DNA of 64,000 bases from Ga0077555 sp041397775. GTDB lineage: Bacteria; Pseudomonadota; Alphaproteobacteria; Rhizobiales; Hyphomicrobiaceae. Below the pieces are notes generated by a model. It was given only the letters and a program-made list of their open reading frames with translations, searched no databases and was not told the origin of the DNA. Shown here in pieces: positions 34,207 through 44,708 of this stretch. The stretch is from positions 434,001 to 498,000 of the forward strand of contig JAWKWB010000003.1 of the NCBI GenBank assembly GCA_041397775.1, given 5' to 3'. Within the stretch, counting starts at the first letter, position 1; the number at the start of each line of letters is the position of its first letter. Both the position numbers and the translations under genes were made by a program.

Positions 34207-34422
34207 CGGATATGAACTCCACATTTGATGATTTAGGCCCCCGTGTCAATGCGGCCGAGACTTAAATTTGCAGCACGCTGATCGATGACACGCGCAGGCA
34301 TCCAAATCCTCGCAATGCTCTGCGACGGCCCCTGGATGCAGGCGATCCGTTTGTCAGCGCCTCGCCTGCCGCGCTAGGCTTCCCCGGATGCGCCCGTCGA
34401 AGGCGCGACGAGGGACCGGGCC

Positions 34423-35748
34423 ATGCAGCGCCAGCTTCACATCAATCTCTTCATCCAGAGCCGCGGTCATCACGAGGCCTCGTGGCGCCATCCGCAGGCG
34501 TCGCCGCGCCCGCTGACCGACATCCGCTACTATCAGGAGTTGGCGGCGAAGGCCGAGGCGGCCTGCTTCGATTCGATCTTCCTCGCCGACCAATTGGCGC
34601 TGGCCGACGATGTGGAAAGCGGCGGCCGCACTTGGCTCGAGCCGGTCACGGTGCTGAGCGCGCTCGCCGTCTCGACACGCCGCATCGGCCTCATCGGCAC
34701 GGCCTCCACGACCTACACGGAACCCTTCAATCTCGCACGCCAGTTCGCCTCGCTCGATCACATCAGCGGTGGCCGCGTGGGCTGGAACATCGTCACGTCG
34801 TGGATGGTCGCGGCGGCGCGCAACTTCGGCGACACCGCGCAGGTGAGCCACGCCGGCCGCTACGAGCGTGCCGAGGAGTTCGTGGAGGTCGTCGAGGCAC
34901 TCTGGGACAGTTGGGCGGACGATGCCGTCGTCGACGATCGCGGCGGCGGCCGCTATGCGCGCGGTGATCGCATTCGTCCCATCGGCCACAAGGGCCAGCA
35001 CTACACGGTGGCAGGGCCCCTCAACATACCGCGCGGACCCCAGGGCCGGCCCGTTTTCGTGCAGGCCGGATCGTCGGACACCGGCCGCGGCTTCGCGGCC
35101 CGGCATGCGGAGGCCGTGTTCACCGCGCACATGGAGAAGGCGACCGCGAAGGCCTTCTATGCGGACCTGAAGACGCGCGTCGAAGCGGCAGGCCGCCGCC
35201 GCGATCAGGCGCTGATCCTGCCGGGCCTCAGCCCCGTCATCGCCGGCACCGAGCGCGAGGCGCAGCGCCTGCAGGACGAACTCGACGCGCTGGCCGATCC
35301 CGAGGTCGGGCGCAAACGTCTGTCGGGGCGCTTCGGCGGCCACGACTTCTCGCACCTCCCGCTCGACAAGCCGCTGCGCGTCGAGGATTTCCCCGATCCC
35401 GCGACGGTCGAGGCGGCCCGCAGCCGCACCGAGGTGATCGTGGGCCTTGTCCGCAACGAGGGCCTGACGCTGCGTCGATTGCTCGCCAGGCTCGCCGGCG
35501 CGCGTGGCCATTTCGTCGTCGCCGGTGCGCCTGAGCAGATCGCCGACCTGATGCAGGCATGGCTCGACGATGGCGCGGCGGACGGCTTCAACCTGATGCC
35601 GCCCATCCTCCCGGCGATGCTCGATACCTTCGTGGCCGAGGTGCTGCCGATTCTGCGCAAGCGTGGCTTGTTCCGCACTGAGTATACCGGCCACACCCTG
35701 CGAGACCACCTCGGGCTCGACCGCCCGGCGGCCAGGCCCTTCGCGTGA
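34423..35748 (+). CDS. LLM-class FMN-dependent monooxygenase (NtaA/SnaA/DszA type)
   Basis: 441 residues. The bacterial luciferase-like TIM barrel is shown by CFDSIFLADQLAL, SGGRVGWNIVTSW, GRYERAEEFVEVVEALWDSW, PVFVQAGSSDTGRGFAARHAEAVF and the C-terminal DGFNLMPP. The family oxidises nitrilotriacetate, pristinamycin precursors or sulfur compounds with FMNH2 from a separate reductase; none is encoded next to it. ACGAGGGA precedes the ATG. Substrate unknown. Confidence 0.88.
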   Translation: MQRQLHINLFIQSRGHHEASWRHPQASPRPLTDIRYYQELAAKAEAACFDSIFLADQLALADDVESGGRTWLEPVTVLSALAVSTRRIGLIGTASTTYTEPFNLARQFASLDHISGGRVGWNIVTSWMVAAARNFGDTAQVSHAGRYERAEEFVEVVEALWDSWADDAVVDDRGGGRYARGDRIRPIGHKGQHYTVAGPLNIPRGPQGRPVFVQAGSSDTGRGFAARHAEAVFTAHMEKATAKAFYADLKTRVEAAGRRRDQALILPGLSPVIAGTEREAQRLQDELDALADPEVGRKRLSGRFGGHDFSHLPLDKPLRVEDFPDPATVEAARSRTEVIVGLVRNEGLTLRRLLARLAGARGHFVVAGAPEQIADLMQAWLDDGAADGFNLMPPILPAMLDTFVAEVLPILRKRGLFRTEYTGHTLRDHLGLDRPAARPFA

Positions 35749-36918
35749 TCAGGCAGCCGGCGCCGCCTCGCCGACGAACGGCTTGAAGTGGCGCCGTACG
35801 AGGCTCTCGGGCAGGTCCTTGGTGATGAAGACCACGCGCGAGCGCCGGTCGCTGCCTGCCCACTCCTTCAGTGTATCCGGCGGATAGAAGATATGCTGCA
35901 CGCCATGCACCACGAACGGCCGCGGCTGGTCCTTGATGTTGAGGATGCCTTTCATGCGCAGGAGCTTCGGCCCGTAGAGCTGGGCGAGGAGTTGCAGCGC
36001 GTTCGACATCTCCGCGCCGTCCAGCGGTTCGTCGAAGTTCAGGCAGAACGACGCGATGCCATGCAGATGCGCATGATCGTGGTCGGGATGATCGCAGCCT
36101 TCGCCCGCACAGGCGTGGCCGTGCGCATGGTCATGGGCCTGGTGATCGTGGCCATGGTCATGTCCGCAATCGGGTCTGCAGTCCGGCCCATGCGCGTGAT
36201 GATGGTGGTGTCCCGCAGCCGCCTTCGGCTTCTCGAAGGAGGCTGAACCCAGCCATTGCTCTGGATCCGCCCCGGTCAGCGCCGGCTCGTGAGCGCCCAG
36301 CCCGATGAGCTCGGAGGCCGGCGTGTCGCCTTTCACGGCGCGAATGATGTGAGCAGAGCGATTGAGCGCACGCAGCCGCGCCTCGAGCTTCAGGAGCGTC
36401 TCGAGGTCCACGAGATCGGTCTTCGTGATCACGATCCGGTCGGCGATGGCGATCTGCTTGGCCGGCTCGAAGTGCTCGTCGATCTGCTGCAGGCCGAGCT
36501 GGCCGTCCACCGTCGTCACGATCGCGTCGAGCTGGTAGACGCGATAGACGGCTTCTTCCGTCATCAGCGTGTGCGCGATCGGCGTCGGATCGGCGAGACC
36601 CGTCGTCTCCAGAACGACCCGCCGCATGGGGGGGATGTCGCCCCACAGGGCCTTGGTGTGCAGGCGCTCCAGCGCTTGCACGAGATCGCCGCGCACCGCG
36701 CAGCACACGCATCCCGACGGCAGCAGGACCGTATCGTCGTCCGGCTTCTCGACCAGCGCATCGTCGATGCCGACATCGCCGAATTCGTTGATGATGACGG
36801 CGGTTCCCGCCATGGCAGGGTCGTCGAGCAGCCGCTTCAGCAGCGTCGTCTTGCCCGAGCCGAGAAAGCCGGTCAGCACGGTCAGCGGGATGGTGTTGGG
36901 TAGAGCGGCCTGGCTCAT
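35749..36918 (-). CDS. CobW/YjiA-type GTPase with His-rich metal-binding insert
   Basis: 389 residues of the G3E family. Walker A is TGFLGSGKTTLLK, the metal-binding CxCC motif is GCVCCAVRGD, the switch region VLETTGLADP, and the base-recognition motif TKTD. A central insert of ~60 residues (about 235-295) is extraordinarily rich in His, with Asp and Cys. The C-terminal CobW_C domain follows (MKGILNIKDQPRPFVVHGVQ). These proteins act as zinc or cobalt metallochaperones or insertases. ATG 36918 is used. The gene is alone on its strand. Confidence 0.9.
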   Translation of the reverse strand: MSQAALPNTIPLTVLTGFLGSGKTTLLKRLLDDPAMAGTAVIINEFGDVGIDDALVEKPDDDTVLLPSGCVCCAVRGDLVQALERLHTKALWGDIPPMRRVVLETTGLADPTPIAHTLMTEEAVYRVYQLDAIVTTVDGQLGLQQIDEHFEPAKQIAIADRIVITKTDLVDLETLLKLEARLRALNRSAHIIRAVKGDTPASELIGLGAHEPALTGADPEQWLGSASFEKPKAAAGHHHHHAHGPDCRPDCGHDHGHDHQAHDHAHGHACAGEGCDHPDHDHAHLHGIASFCLNFDEPLDGAEMSNALQLLAQLYGPKLLRMKGILNIKDQPRPFVVHGVQHIFYPPDTLKEWAGSDRRSRVVFITKDLPESLVRRHFKPFVGEAAPAA

Positions 36919-37002
36919 GGGATCAACCTTGTCTTGACGAGGCTTGTCGTAGCCTTTGTCGTTCACGTTAGCCTGTTGCGGCCGATTGCGGGAGTACCTG
37001 CC

Positions 37003-37686
37003 ATGCCGATCACGACATCGAAGCCTGCTGGAACGCCCGATGCGGGAGTGGCAGCGCGCCGATCGGTTCTCGAGACGGCACAGGCCATGAGCCGCATGGG
37101 TCTTTCGCCTGGGCGCTCCGGCAATGTGTCCTGCCGCTTTGGCGACGGCATGCTCATCACGCCTTCCGGCTTGCCCTACGACAGCCTGATGCCCGACGAC
37201 ATCGTGCACGTCGCTGCCGACGGTAGCGTCGCGGCGAACCAGCGCAAACCCTCCAGCGAATGGCTCTTTCATCTGGCGGCGTACGCGGCACGGCCCGACC
37301 GGGGCGGCATCGTGCACACGCATTCCATGCACGCCACCGTGCTTGCCTGCGCCCACCGGCCCATCCCGGCCTTCCACTACATGGTGGCCGTTGCCGGCGG
37401 TGTCGATATCCCGTGCGTGCCCTATGCAACCTTCGGCACCAGGAAGTTGGCGCGTCTCGTCGCCAAGGGACTGCGCAAGCGCGACGCCTGCCTCATGGCC
37501 AACCACGGCCAGATCGCCATCGCCACCTCGCCCGCGCAGGCGCTGGAGCTCGCAGCGGAGGTGGAAACCCTGGCCGAGCAATATTTCAAGGTGCTGTGCC
37601 TCGGCAAGCCACACCTCCTCGATGACGACGAGATGGCCGTCGTGATCGAGAAGTTCAAAGGCTATGGGCAGAATGCGCAGAAATGA
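37003..37686 (+). CDS. Class II aldolase/adducin-family protein
   Basis: 227 residues. Zn ligands are in HTHSMHA, with the later His in the NHGQIA region. The substrate phosphate loop is SPGRSGNVSCR, and the catalytic Glu lies in KPSSEWLFH. This is the L-fuculose-1-phosphate aldolase fold, also used by ribulose-5-phosphate epimerase and MtnB. The exact reaction cannot be told. It is divergent from the CobW-type gene. Confidence 0.83.
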   Translation: MPITTSKPAGTPDAGVAARRSVLETAQAMSRMGLSPGRSGNVSCRFGDGMLITPSGLPYDSLMPDDIVHVAADGSVAANQRKPSSEWLFHLAAYAARPDRGGIVHTHSMHATVLACAHRPIPAFHYMVAVAGGVDIPCVPYATFGTRKLARLVAKGLRKRDACLMANHGQIAIATSPAQALELAAEVETLAEQYFKVLCLGKPHLLDDDEMAVVIEKFKGYGQNAQK

Positions 37687-37699
37687 CGGCTGACGCCGC

Positions 37700-37936
37700 T
37701 CAGGGCAGCAGGCGGGCCGGATCGGGCTTGAGGCCCGTAACGCGCTCGAGTGCGATGGCTGTCAGCACCTTGTCCGACATGGTCTTGCGCGGCAGTTGCG
37801 CGCCAATTGTGTTGTCCGATGTATCGGAACCGACGACCGAGCCCGTCGGCCCGATCTGAAGCGCATTGGGCACTTCGTTGGCGCAGGCCGTGACGGCAAA
37901 GGACACGAGACATGTGAAAACGGCGCGAGTCAGCAC
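37700..37936 (-). CDS. Small lipoprotein of unknown function
   Basis: 78 residues from the GTG at 37936, which has GGGGGAGGA five to six bases upstream. The signal sequence ends with VTAC, a standard lipobox. The mature part is short, with SDNTIGAQLPRKTMSDKVLTAIALERVTGL. No family recognised. It converges with the class II aldolase across 13 bases. Confidence 0.65.
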   Translation of the reverse strand: MLTRAVFTCLVSFAVTACANEVPNALQIGPTGSVVGSDTSDNTIGAQLPRKTMSDKVLTAIALERVTGLKPDPARLLP

Positions 37937-38163
37937 GACGTCCTCCCCCTTGAAACTTGGCGACTGACGCACTCCGGTCCCACGCAAGTCTTGCTCCGGA
38001 GCGCCGTCCAGCGAGCTGCTGTCCCCCAGCTCGCGAACGGCTGGAAGTTAGTTACCAAACAGGCAGCTGGCAACCCGTCCTGTGCGCTGCAGCACGCATT
38101 AAATCGCTTGACAGCGGCACGTTCGGATCATCGCAGAGTCGACATGAACACGCCTTGAACGTG

Positions 38164-40143
38164 TCACGAAATCTCCGTCAGTGCGGCGATCAGGGCGCCC
38201 TGGTTGACCTGCGCTCCTTCGCTGACGGCGACCTTGCCGATGGTGCCGTCGCGGCCGGCATGCACCACGTGCTCCATCTTCATGGCCTCGACCACGGCGA
38301 TGCGGTCGCCCTTCGCCACGGTATCCCCCTCGGCGACGAAGATGCGGGCGACCTTGCCGTTGATCGGCGCGCGCACGGTGTCACCCGCATGTCCGTCCTC
38401 GACGGCCGAGGCGTCGTAGACGGGGCGGGAGGCCGTGACCAACTCGCCATCGAAGCTCGCATACACCGTGCCGTCGTAGATGACGTTTTGCCGCCCGCGG
38501 TGTCCGCCCGCAGGCACGCCCGCGCCGCCGAGCGAGACCGAGGGCCACGCGAAGCCCGTGCTCCCCCGCGCTGCCGCGGGCCACGTCACGGTCGCCGTTT
38601 GCGGTTCCCCGTCGATGACGACCTTCATCGGCATGGTGCGGGCACCGCCGAGCTGGAACGCATCGTTTGCGGCCCACCCGGTGTACGAGTAATGGTGCGA
38701 GCTGGCCGGCGTCGCTGCCTCGCGCTCGTGCCGCAGCAGCTCGGCCACCGTGTCGGCCTTTTCGGCATCGCTCACCATTCGCTGCGAGAGGCGATCGATC
38801 TCGCGGCCGATGAGCCCCGTATCCATGACGCCCGCTTTCACGCCAGAATCCTGGAGGAGGCGGCGCAGGAAGACGCCGTTGGTGGCAGGACCGAACACAA
38901 TGAAGCCTTCCAGCGAGCGGGTCAGCCTCTGCAGGGCGATGTCGCGGTTGCTCCCGCTCGCGATCAACTTGGCGATCATGCTGTCGTAGAATGGTGAAAT
39001 CTCATCGCCGCTGCGCACACCGATCTCGAGCCGCTCGACTTCGCCCGCACCCCAGATCTCGCGAATGCGCCCAACGCCGGGAAGGAAGCCTTTGGAGGGG
39101 TCCTCCGCGCACAACCGCGCCTCGATGGCATGCCGGGACATCGTGATCTTGTCCTGGGGGAGCGGGAGGTTCTCGCCCGAGGCCACGCGCAATTGCCATT
39201 CCACGAGATCGAGGCCGGTGATCTCCTCTGTCACGGGATGCTCGACCTGCAGCCGCGTGTTCATCTCGATGAAGTACCACTTGGCCTGGGCATCGAGGCT
39301 TCCGCCTTCGACCAGGAACTCGACCGTGCCCGCACCCCGGTACCCGACGGCCTTGGCGAGCTTGACGGCTGCACCGCACATCTTCTCGCGCAGTTCCGGC
39401 GACATGCCCGGCGCCGGCGCTTCCTCGATCACCTTCTGATTGCGCCGTTGCAAGGTGCAGTCGCGCTCGAACAGATGCACGACGTTTCCGTGCGCATCCC
39501 CGAAGACCTGCACCTCGATGTGGCGGGGCCGCACGACGACCTTCTCGATCAGCACGCGGGCATCGCCGAAGGCGCCGGCCGCCTCGCGCTGGGCCGAGGC
39601 CAGAAGCTCGGCCATATCCGCCTCGCGCTCGACCGCCCGCATGCCGCGCCCGCCACCGCCGGCGACGGCCTTGATCATCACGGGATAGCCGATCTTCTTC
39701 GCCTCGGCGGCGAGCGATGGGGCGTCCTGCTTCTCGCCCTGGTAGCCCGGCACGACGGGAACGTCGGCCTTGATCGCCACCTCCTTGGCGGCAGCCTTGC
39801 CGCCGAGCGCGCGCATGGCGGCAGCCGTCGGGCCCACGAACGTCAGCCCTGCTTCTGCGACGGCCTGCGCGAAGTCGGCATTCTCGGACAGGAACCCGTA
39901 GCCGGGATGGATGCCATCCGCCCCTGTCGCCTTGGCGGCGGCGATGATCTTGTCGCCGCGCAGGTAGCTGTCGGTGGCGGGCGACGGGCCGATGTGGATC
40001 GCCTCGTCGGCTTCTTCCACGTGCAGCGCGCTGGCGTCCGCATCGGAATAGACGGCGACGGTGGCAATGCCCATCTGCCGCGCCGTGCGAATGATGCGGC
40101 GGGCGATCTCGCCGCGATTGGCAATCAGGATCTTCTTCAGCAT
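38164..40143 (-). CDS. mccA: Methylcrotonyl-CoA carboxylase, biotin-containing alpha subunit
   Basis: 659 residues. Biotin carboxylase domain (about 1-445): KILIANRGEIARRIIRTAR, the ATP-grasp loop KAVAGGGGRGM, and EMNTRLQVEHPVTE. A BT-type linker domain follows, and the C-terminal biotinyl domain carries VVEAMKMEHVVHAG with the biotinylated Lys. It carboxylates biotin with ATP and bicarbonate. Pairing with a clear MccB-type subunit ten bases upstream on the same strand assigns it to 3-methylcrotonyl-CoA carboxylase of leucine breakdown; propionyl-CoA carboxylase alpha is the alternative. Confidence 0.9.
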   Translation of the reverse strand: MLKKILIANRGEIARRIIRTARQMGIATVAVYSDADASALHVEEADEAIHIGPSPATDSYLRGDKIIAAAKATGADGIHPGYGFLSENADFAQAVAEAGLTFVGPTAAAMRALGGKAAAKEVAIKADVPVVPGYQGEKQDAPSLAAEAKKIGYPVMIKAVAGGGGRGMRAVEREADMAELLASAQREAAGAFGDARVLIEKVVVRPRHIEVQVFGDAHGNVVHLFERDCTLQRRNQKVIEEAPAPGMSPELREKMCGAAVKLAKAVGYRGAGTVEFLVEGGSLDAQAKWYFIEMNTRLQVEHPVTEEITGLDLVEWQLRVASGENLPLPQDKITMSRHAIEARLCAEDPSKGFLPGVGRIREIWGAGEVERLEIGVRSGDEISPFYDSMIAKLIASGSNRDIALQRLTRSLEGFIVFGPATNGVFLRRLLQDSGVKAGVMDTGLIGREIDRLSQRMVSDAEKADTVAELLRHEREAATPASSHHYSYTGWAANDAFQLGGARTMPMKVVIDGEPQTATVTWPAAARGSTGFAWPSVSLGGAGVPAGGHRGRQNVIYDGTVYASFDGELVTASRPVYDASAVEDGHAGDTVRAPINGKVARIFVAEGDTVAKGDRIAVVEAMKMEHVVHAGRDGTIGKVAVSEGAQVNQGALIAALTEIS

Positions 40144-40153
40144 CGGCGAAACC

Positions 40154-41761
40154 TTACATCCGGAAGACGCCGAACCGCGTGTCCGCGATCGGCGCGTTGA
40201 GGGTGGCGGCGAAGGCGAGGCCCAGCACGCGGCGCGTCTCGCCCGGCGTGATGATGCCGTCGTCCCACATGCGGGCCGTGCCGTAGTAGGGATGGCCCTC
40301 GCGGTCGTAGGCCTCGAGGATCGGTTGCTTGAAGGCGGCTTCCTCTTCCGCGCTCCAGGTCTTGCCGTCGGCCTCGATGTTGTCGCGGCGCACTGTCGCC
40401 AATACGCTCGCAGCCTGCTGGCCGCCCATCACGGAAATGCGGGCGTTGGGCCACGTGAACATGAACCGCGGCGAGTAGGCGCGGCCGCACATGGCGTAGT
40501 TGCCCGCGCCGTAGCTGCCGCCCACCACCACCGTCACCTTCGGCACGTTGGCGCAGGCGACTGCCATCACCATCTTGGCGCCGTTGCGCGCGATGCCGCC
40601 GGCCTCCGCGTCCCGGCCCACCATGAAGCCCGTGATGTTCTGCAGGAACAGTAGCGGGATCTTGCGCTGCGCGGCCAGCTCGATGAAGTGCGCGCCCTTC
40701 TGCGCCGACTCCGAATAGAGGATGCCGTTGTTGGCCAGGATCGCGACCGGAATGCCTTCGATGTGCGCGAAGCCCGTGACGAGCGTCGTGCCGAAGTTGC
40801 GCTTGAACTCGTCGAAGTCCGAGCCGTCCACCAGTCGCGCGATGATCTCGCGCGCGTCGTATTGCGTGGCGAGCGAGGCGGGGACGACGCCGTCGAGTTC
40901 CGCCGGGCTGTAGACGGGATCGCGCGACGCGCGCGTCACGATCTCCTGCCGGCGCGGTGCGGTCAGCGTGCCCATGATGTTGCGGGCGATGTCGAGGGCG
41001 TGGTCGTCGTTGAGCGCGTAGTGGTCGGCGACACCCGACAGTCGCGTGTGCACGTCCGCGCCGCCCAGATCCTCCGCCGAGACCGTCTCGCCGGTCGCCG
41101 CCTTCACTAATGGTGGGCCGCCGAGGAAGATCGTGCCCTGGCGGCGCACGATGATCGTCTCGTCGGACATGGCCGGAACATAGGCGCCGCCTGCCGTGCA
41201 GCTGCCCATCACCACGGCGATCTGCGGGATGCCGGCCGCCGACATGCGCGCCTGATTGTAGAAGATGCGGCCGAAGTCGTCCTTGTCCGGAAAGACGTCG
41301 GTCCAGTGCGGCAGGTTGGCGCCGCCCGAGTCGACCAGGTAGACGCAGGGCAGCCGGTTTTCCTCCGCGATCTCCTGGGCGCGCAGATGCTTCTTGACGG
41401 TCATCGGGTAGTACGTGCCGCCCTTGATCGTCGCATCGTTGCACACGATCACGCATTCGCGCCCGGCCACGCGGCCGACGCCGGTGATCACCCCCGCGCC
41501 GTGGATGTCGCCGCCGTACATGTCGTAGGCCGCCAGCTGCGACAGCTCGAGAAACGGCGAGCCGGGATCGATCAGCCCCATCACGCGATCACGCGGCAAC
41601 AGCTTGCCGCGGGCCAGATGCCGTTCCTTCAGCCGGTCCGGGCCACCGCTGGTGGCGGCGAGCCGCTTTTCCGCGAGATCGGCCACCACCGCCTGCATGG
41701 CGGCGCGGTTGGCCTGGAACTCCTCGGAGCTGGTGTTGATCTCGGAGATGAGCTTCGGCAT
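40154..41761 (-). CDS. mccB: Methylcrotonyl-CoA carboxylase, carboxyltransferase beta subunit
   Basis: 535 residues. YLVDSGGANLP, VMGSCTAGGAYVPAMSDE and GTIFLGGPPLVKAATGE are specific to the methylcrotonyl-CoA carboxylase beta subunit, as is MGGQQAASVLATV. It transfers the carboxyl group from biotin to 3-methylcrotonyl-CoA, or possibly geranyl-CoA. The ATG at 41761 gives MPKLISEINTSSEEF, a family start. It is transcribed ahead of mccA. An isovaleryl-CoA dehydrogenase gene is not in the window. Confidence 0.92.
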   Translation of the reverse strand: MPKLISEINTSSEEFQANRAAMQAVVADLAEKRLAATSGGPDRLKERHLARGKLLPRDRVMGLIDPGSPFLELSQLAAYDMYGGDIHGAGVITGVGRVAGRECVIVCNDATIKGGTYYPMTVKKHLRAQEIAEENRLPCVYLVDSGGANLPHWTDVFPDKDDFGRIFYNQARMSAAGIPQIAVVMGSCTAGGAYVPAMSDETIIVRRQGTIFLGGPPLVKAATGETVSAEDLGGADVHTRLSGVADHYALNDDHALDIARNIMGTLTAPRRQEIVTRASRDPVYSPAELDGVVPASLATQYDAREIIARLVDGSDFDEFKRNFGTTLVTGFAHIEGIPVAILANNGILYSESAQKGAHFIELAAQRKIPLLFLQNITGFMVGRDAEAGGIARNGAKMVMAVACANVPKVTVVVGGSYGAGNYAMCGRAYSPRFMFTWPNARISVMGGQQAASVLATVRRDNIEADGKTWSAEEEAAFKQPILEAYDREGHPYYGTARMWDDGIITPGETRRVLGLAFAATLNAPIADTRFGVFRM

Positions 41762-41885
41762 AGGTCTCCTTCGCGCATGCATGACGGCCCGGGTGGATCC
41801 GGGGCTGAGAGTTGCGGGCGACGGTAGCCGTCGCTTACGGTCGAGGCAATCCATCCGAACGTAGCCATCTCCTGGGGAACGCCGA

Positions 41886-42755
41886 ATGTCGAAGGATCCA
41901 GTCGCCGATATGATCGCAGCCGGGATGAGCCCGCCCGATATCGTTGCCGCCGTCGAGGCCGATGCGGAGGTTCACAAGACCCCCTGCGGCGACGGCGAGA
42001 TGGTCTGGCGCAAGTGGGGCAAGGGAACGCCCGTCGTTCTCGCGCACGGCGGCTCGGGGTCATGGACGCATTGGATCAAGACGATCCCGGTCCTCAAGGA
42101 GCGCTGCGAGATCTGGGCGGCTGACCTGCCGGGCCTCGGCGACAGTGCCTTCCCGGCTCACCCGCACACGCCCTCGGGCTGCGGCACCGCACTGGCGCTC
42201 GGCATCAAGGCGTTGATCCCCAAAGGCAAAGGCCATCTCGTGGCGTTCTCCTTCGGCGCCCACGTGTCGTCGTTCGCGCTGCTGCACCTCAACGATCACG
42301 TGGCGAGCTTCACCATAACCGGCTGCGCCGCCTTGGGCCTGCCGCAGGGGCCGGGCAAGGAGTATCCTCGCGAGCAACCCGACATGACGGACGACGAGCG
42401 GATGGCGGTTCACCGCGGCCTGCTGGAAATCCTGATGTTCAAGGAGCCGTCGCGGATCGACCCGCTGGCCGTTCACCTGCAGGAGCAGAACATCCAGAAG
42501 GCCCGCTTCCGCTCACGGCCCTTCGCCCGCAGCGACGAGATCCGCCGCAACCTGCCGGAGATCATGGTTCCGCTCAAGGCCGTCTGGGGCGGCGACGACC
42601 AGACCGCGTGGCCCTCTGTCGAGGCACGCTACGACGTCTTGCGCGAGTTCCACCCCGAACTCGTCACCCGCACGGTGCCGGATGCGGGCCACTGGGTGAT
42701 GTACGAGCAGGCCGAGGCCTACAACGCCGCGCTCGTCGACGTGCTGGGGCTGTAG
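41886..42755 (+). CDS. Alpha/beta hydrolase
   Basis: 289 residues. VVLAHGGSGSWTHW (oxyanion HG), the nucleophile elbow region HLVAFSFGAHVSSFALLH with Ser in F-S-F-G, and PDAGHWVMYEQAEAY with the catalytic His. The elbow reads AFSFG, within the G/A-x-S-x-G range. Placed divergently from mccBA, so it may act on a related acyl-CoA or ester, but the substrate is unknown. Confidence 0.82.
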   Translation: MSKDPVADMIAAGMSPPDIVAAVEADAEVHKTPCGDGEMVWRKWGKGTPVVLAHGGSGSWTHWIKTIPVLKERCEIWAADLPGLGDSAFPAHPHTPSGCGTALALGIKALIPKGKGHLVAFSFGAHVSSFALLHLNDHVASFTITGCAALGLPQGPGKEYPREQPDMTDDERMAVHRGLLEILMFKEPSRIDPLAVHLQEQNIQKARFRSRPFARSDEIRRNLPEIMVPLKAVWGGDDQTAWPSVEARYDVLREFHPELVTRTVPDAGHWVMYEQAEAYNAALVDVLGL

Positions 42756-42779
42756 CGGTCAGTCATCGCCGGCGGTGCT

Positions 42780-42930
42780 TGCTGCAATGCAGCATAAATC
42801 GGAATTAGTATTCCAAATCAGTTCTATAGACGTCGAATGCTGCGTCGCAGCATTCGACGATGGGCCTGCTCTGTAGCGCATCACGTGCGGCGCCATGTTG
42901 CGCAACATGATCATGCTGCAGTGCTGCATT
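42780..42930. promoter_or_regulatory. Dense palindrome cluster with two CTGC-N3-GCAG sites
   Basis: TGCTGC-AAT-GCAGCA (42780-42794), GGAAT-TAGT-ATTCC (42801-42814), a 29-base perfect palindrome centred on T42845 (arms 42831-42844 and 42846-42859), CATGTTGCGCAACATG (42894-42909) and the direct repeat TGCTGCAG/TGCTGCAT (about 42914-42929). The first and third contain CTGC-N3-GCAG, the form reported for the polyhydroxybutyrate regulator PhaR. The region lies between two convergent 3' ends. Confidence 0.6.
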
Positions 42931-42937
42931 TTCCGCT

Positions 42938-44575
<1,638 letters not shown>

Positions 44576-44708
44576 CGGCGTTTCCTCCTCGATAGTTCCC
44601 GCGCTTTTGTTGCGCGAAGGGTAAGCGCTTCCCCATCACCCGGTAAAGCGGCAACGGCGAGCGTTCGTTGCGCTCGACCATGCCACGTTCACGACGAGAG
44701 GACCCGAA

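Noticed and set aside
42831..42859. 29-base palindrome as a simple intrinsic terminator
   Set aside because: No U-tract on either strand and a one-base centre; it also belongs to a cluster of palindromes with a shared motif.
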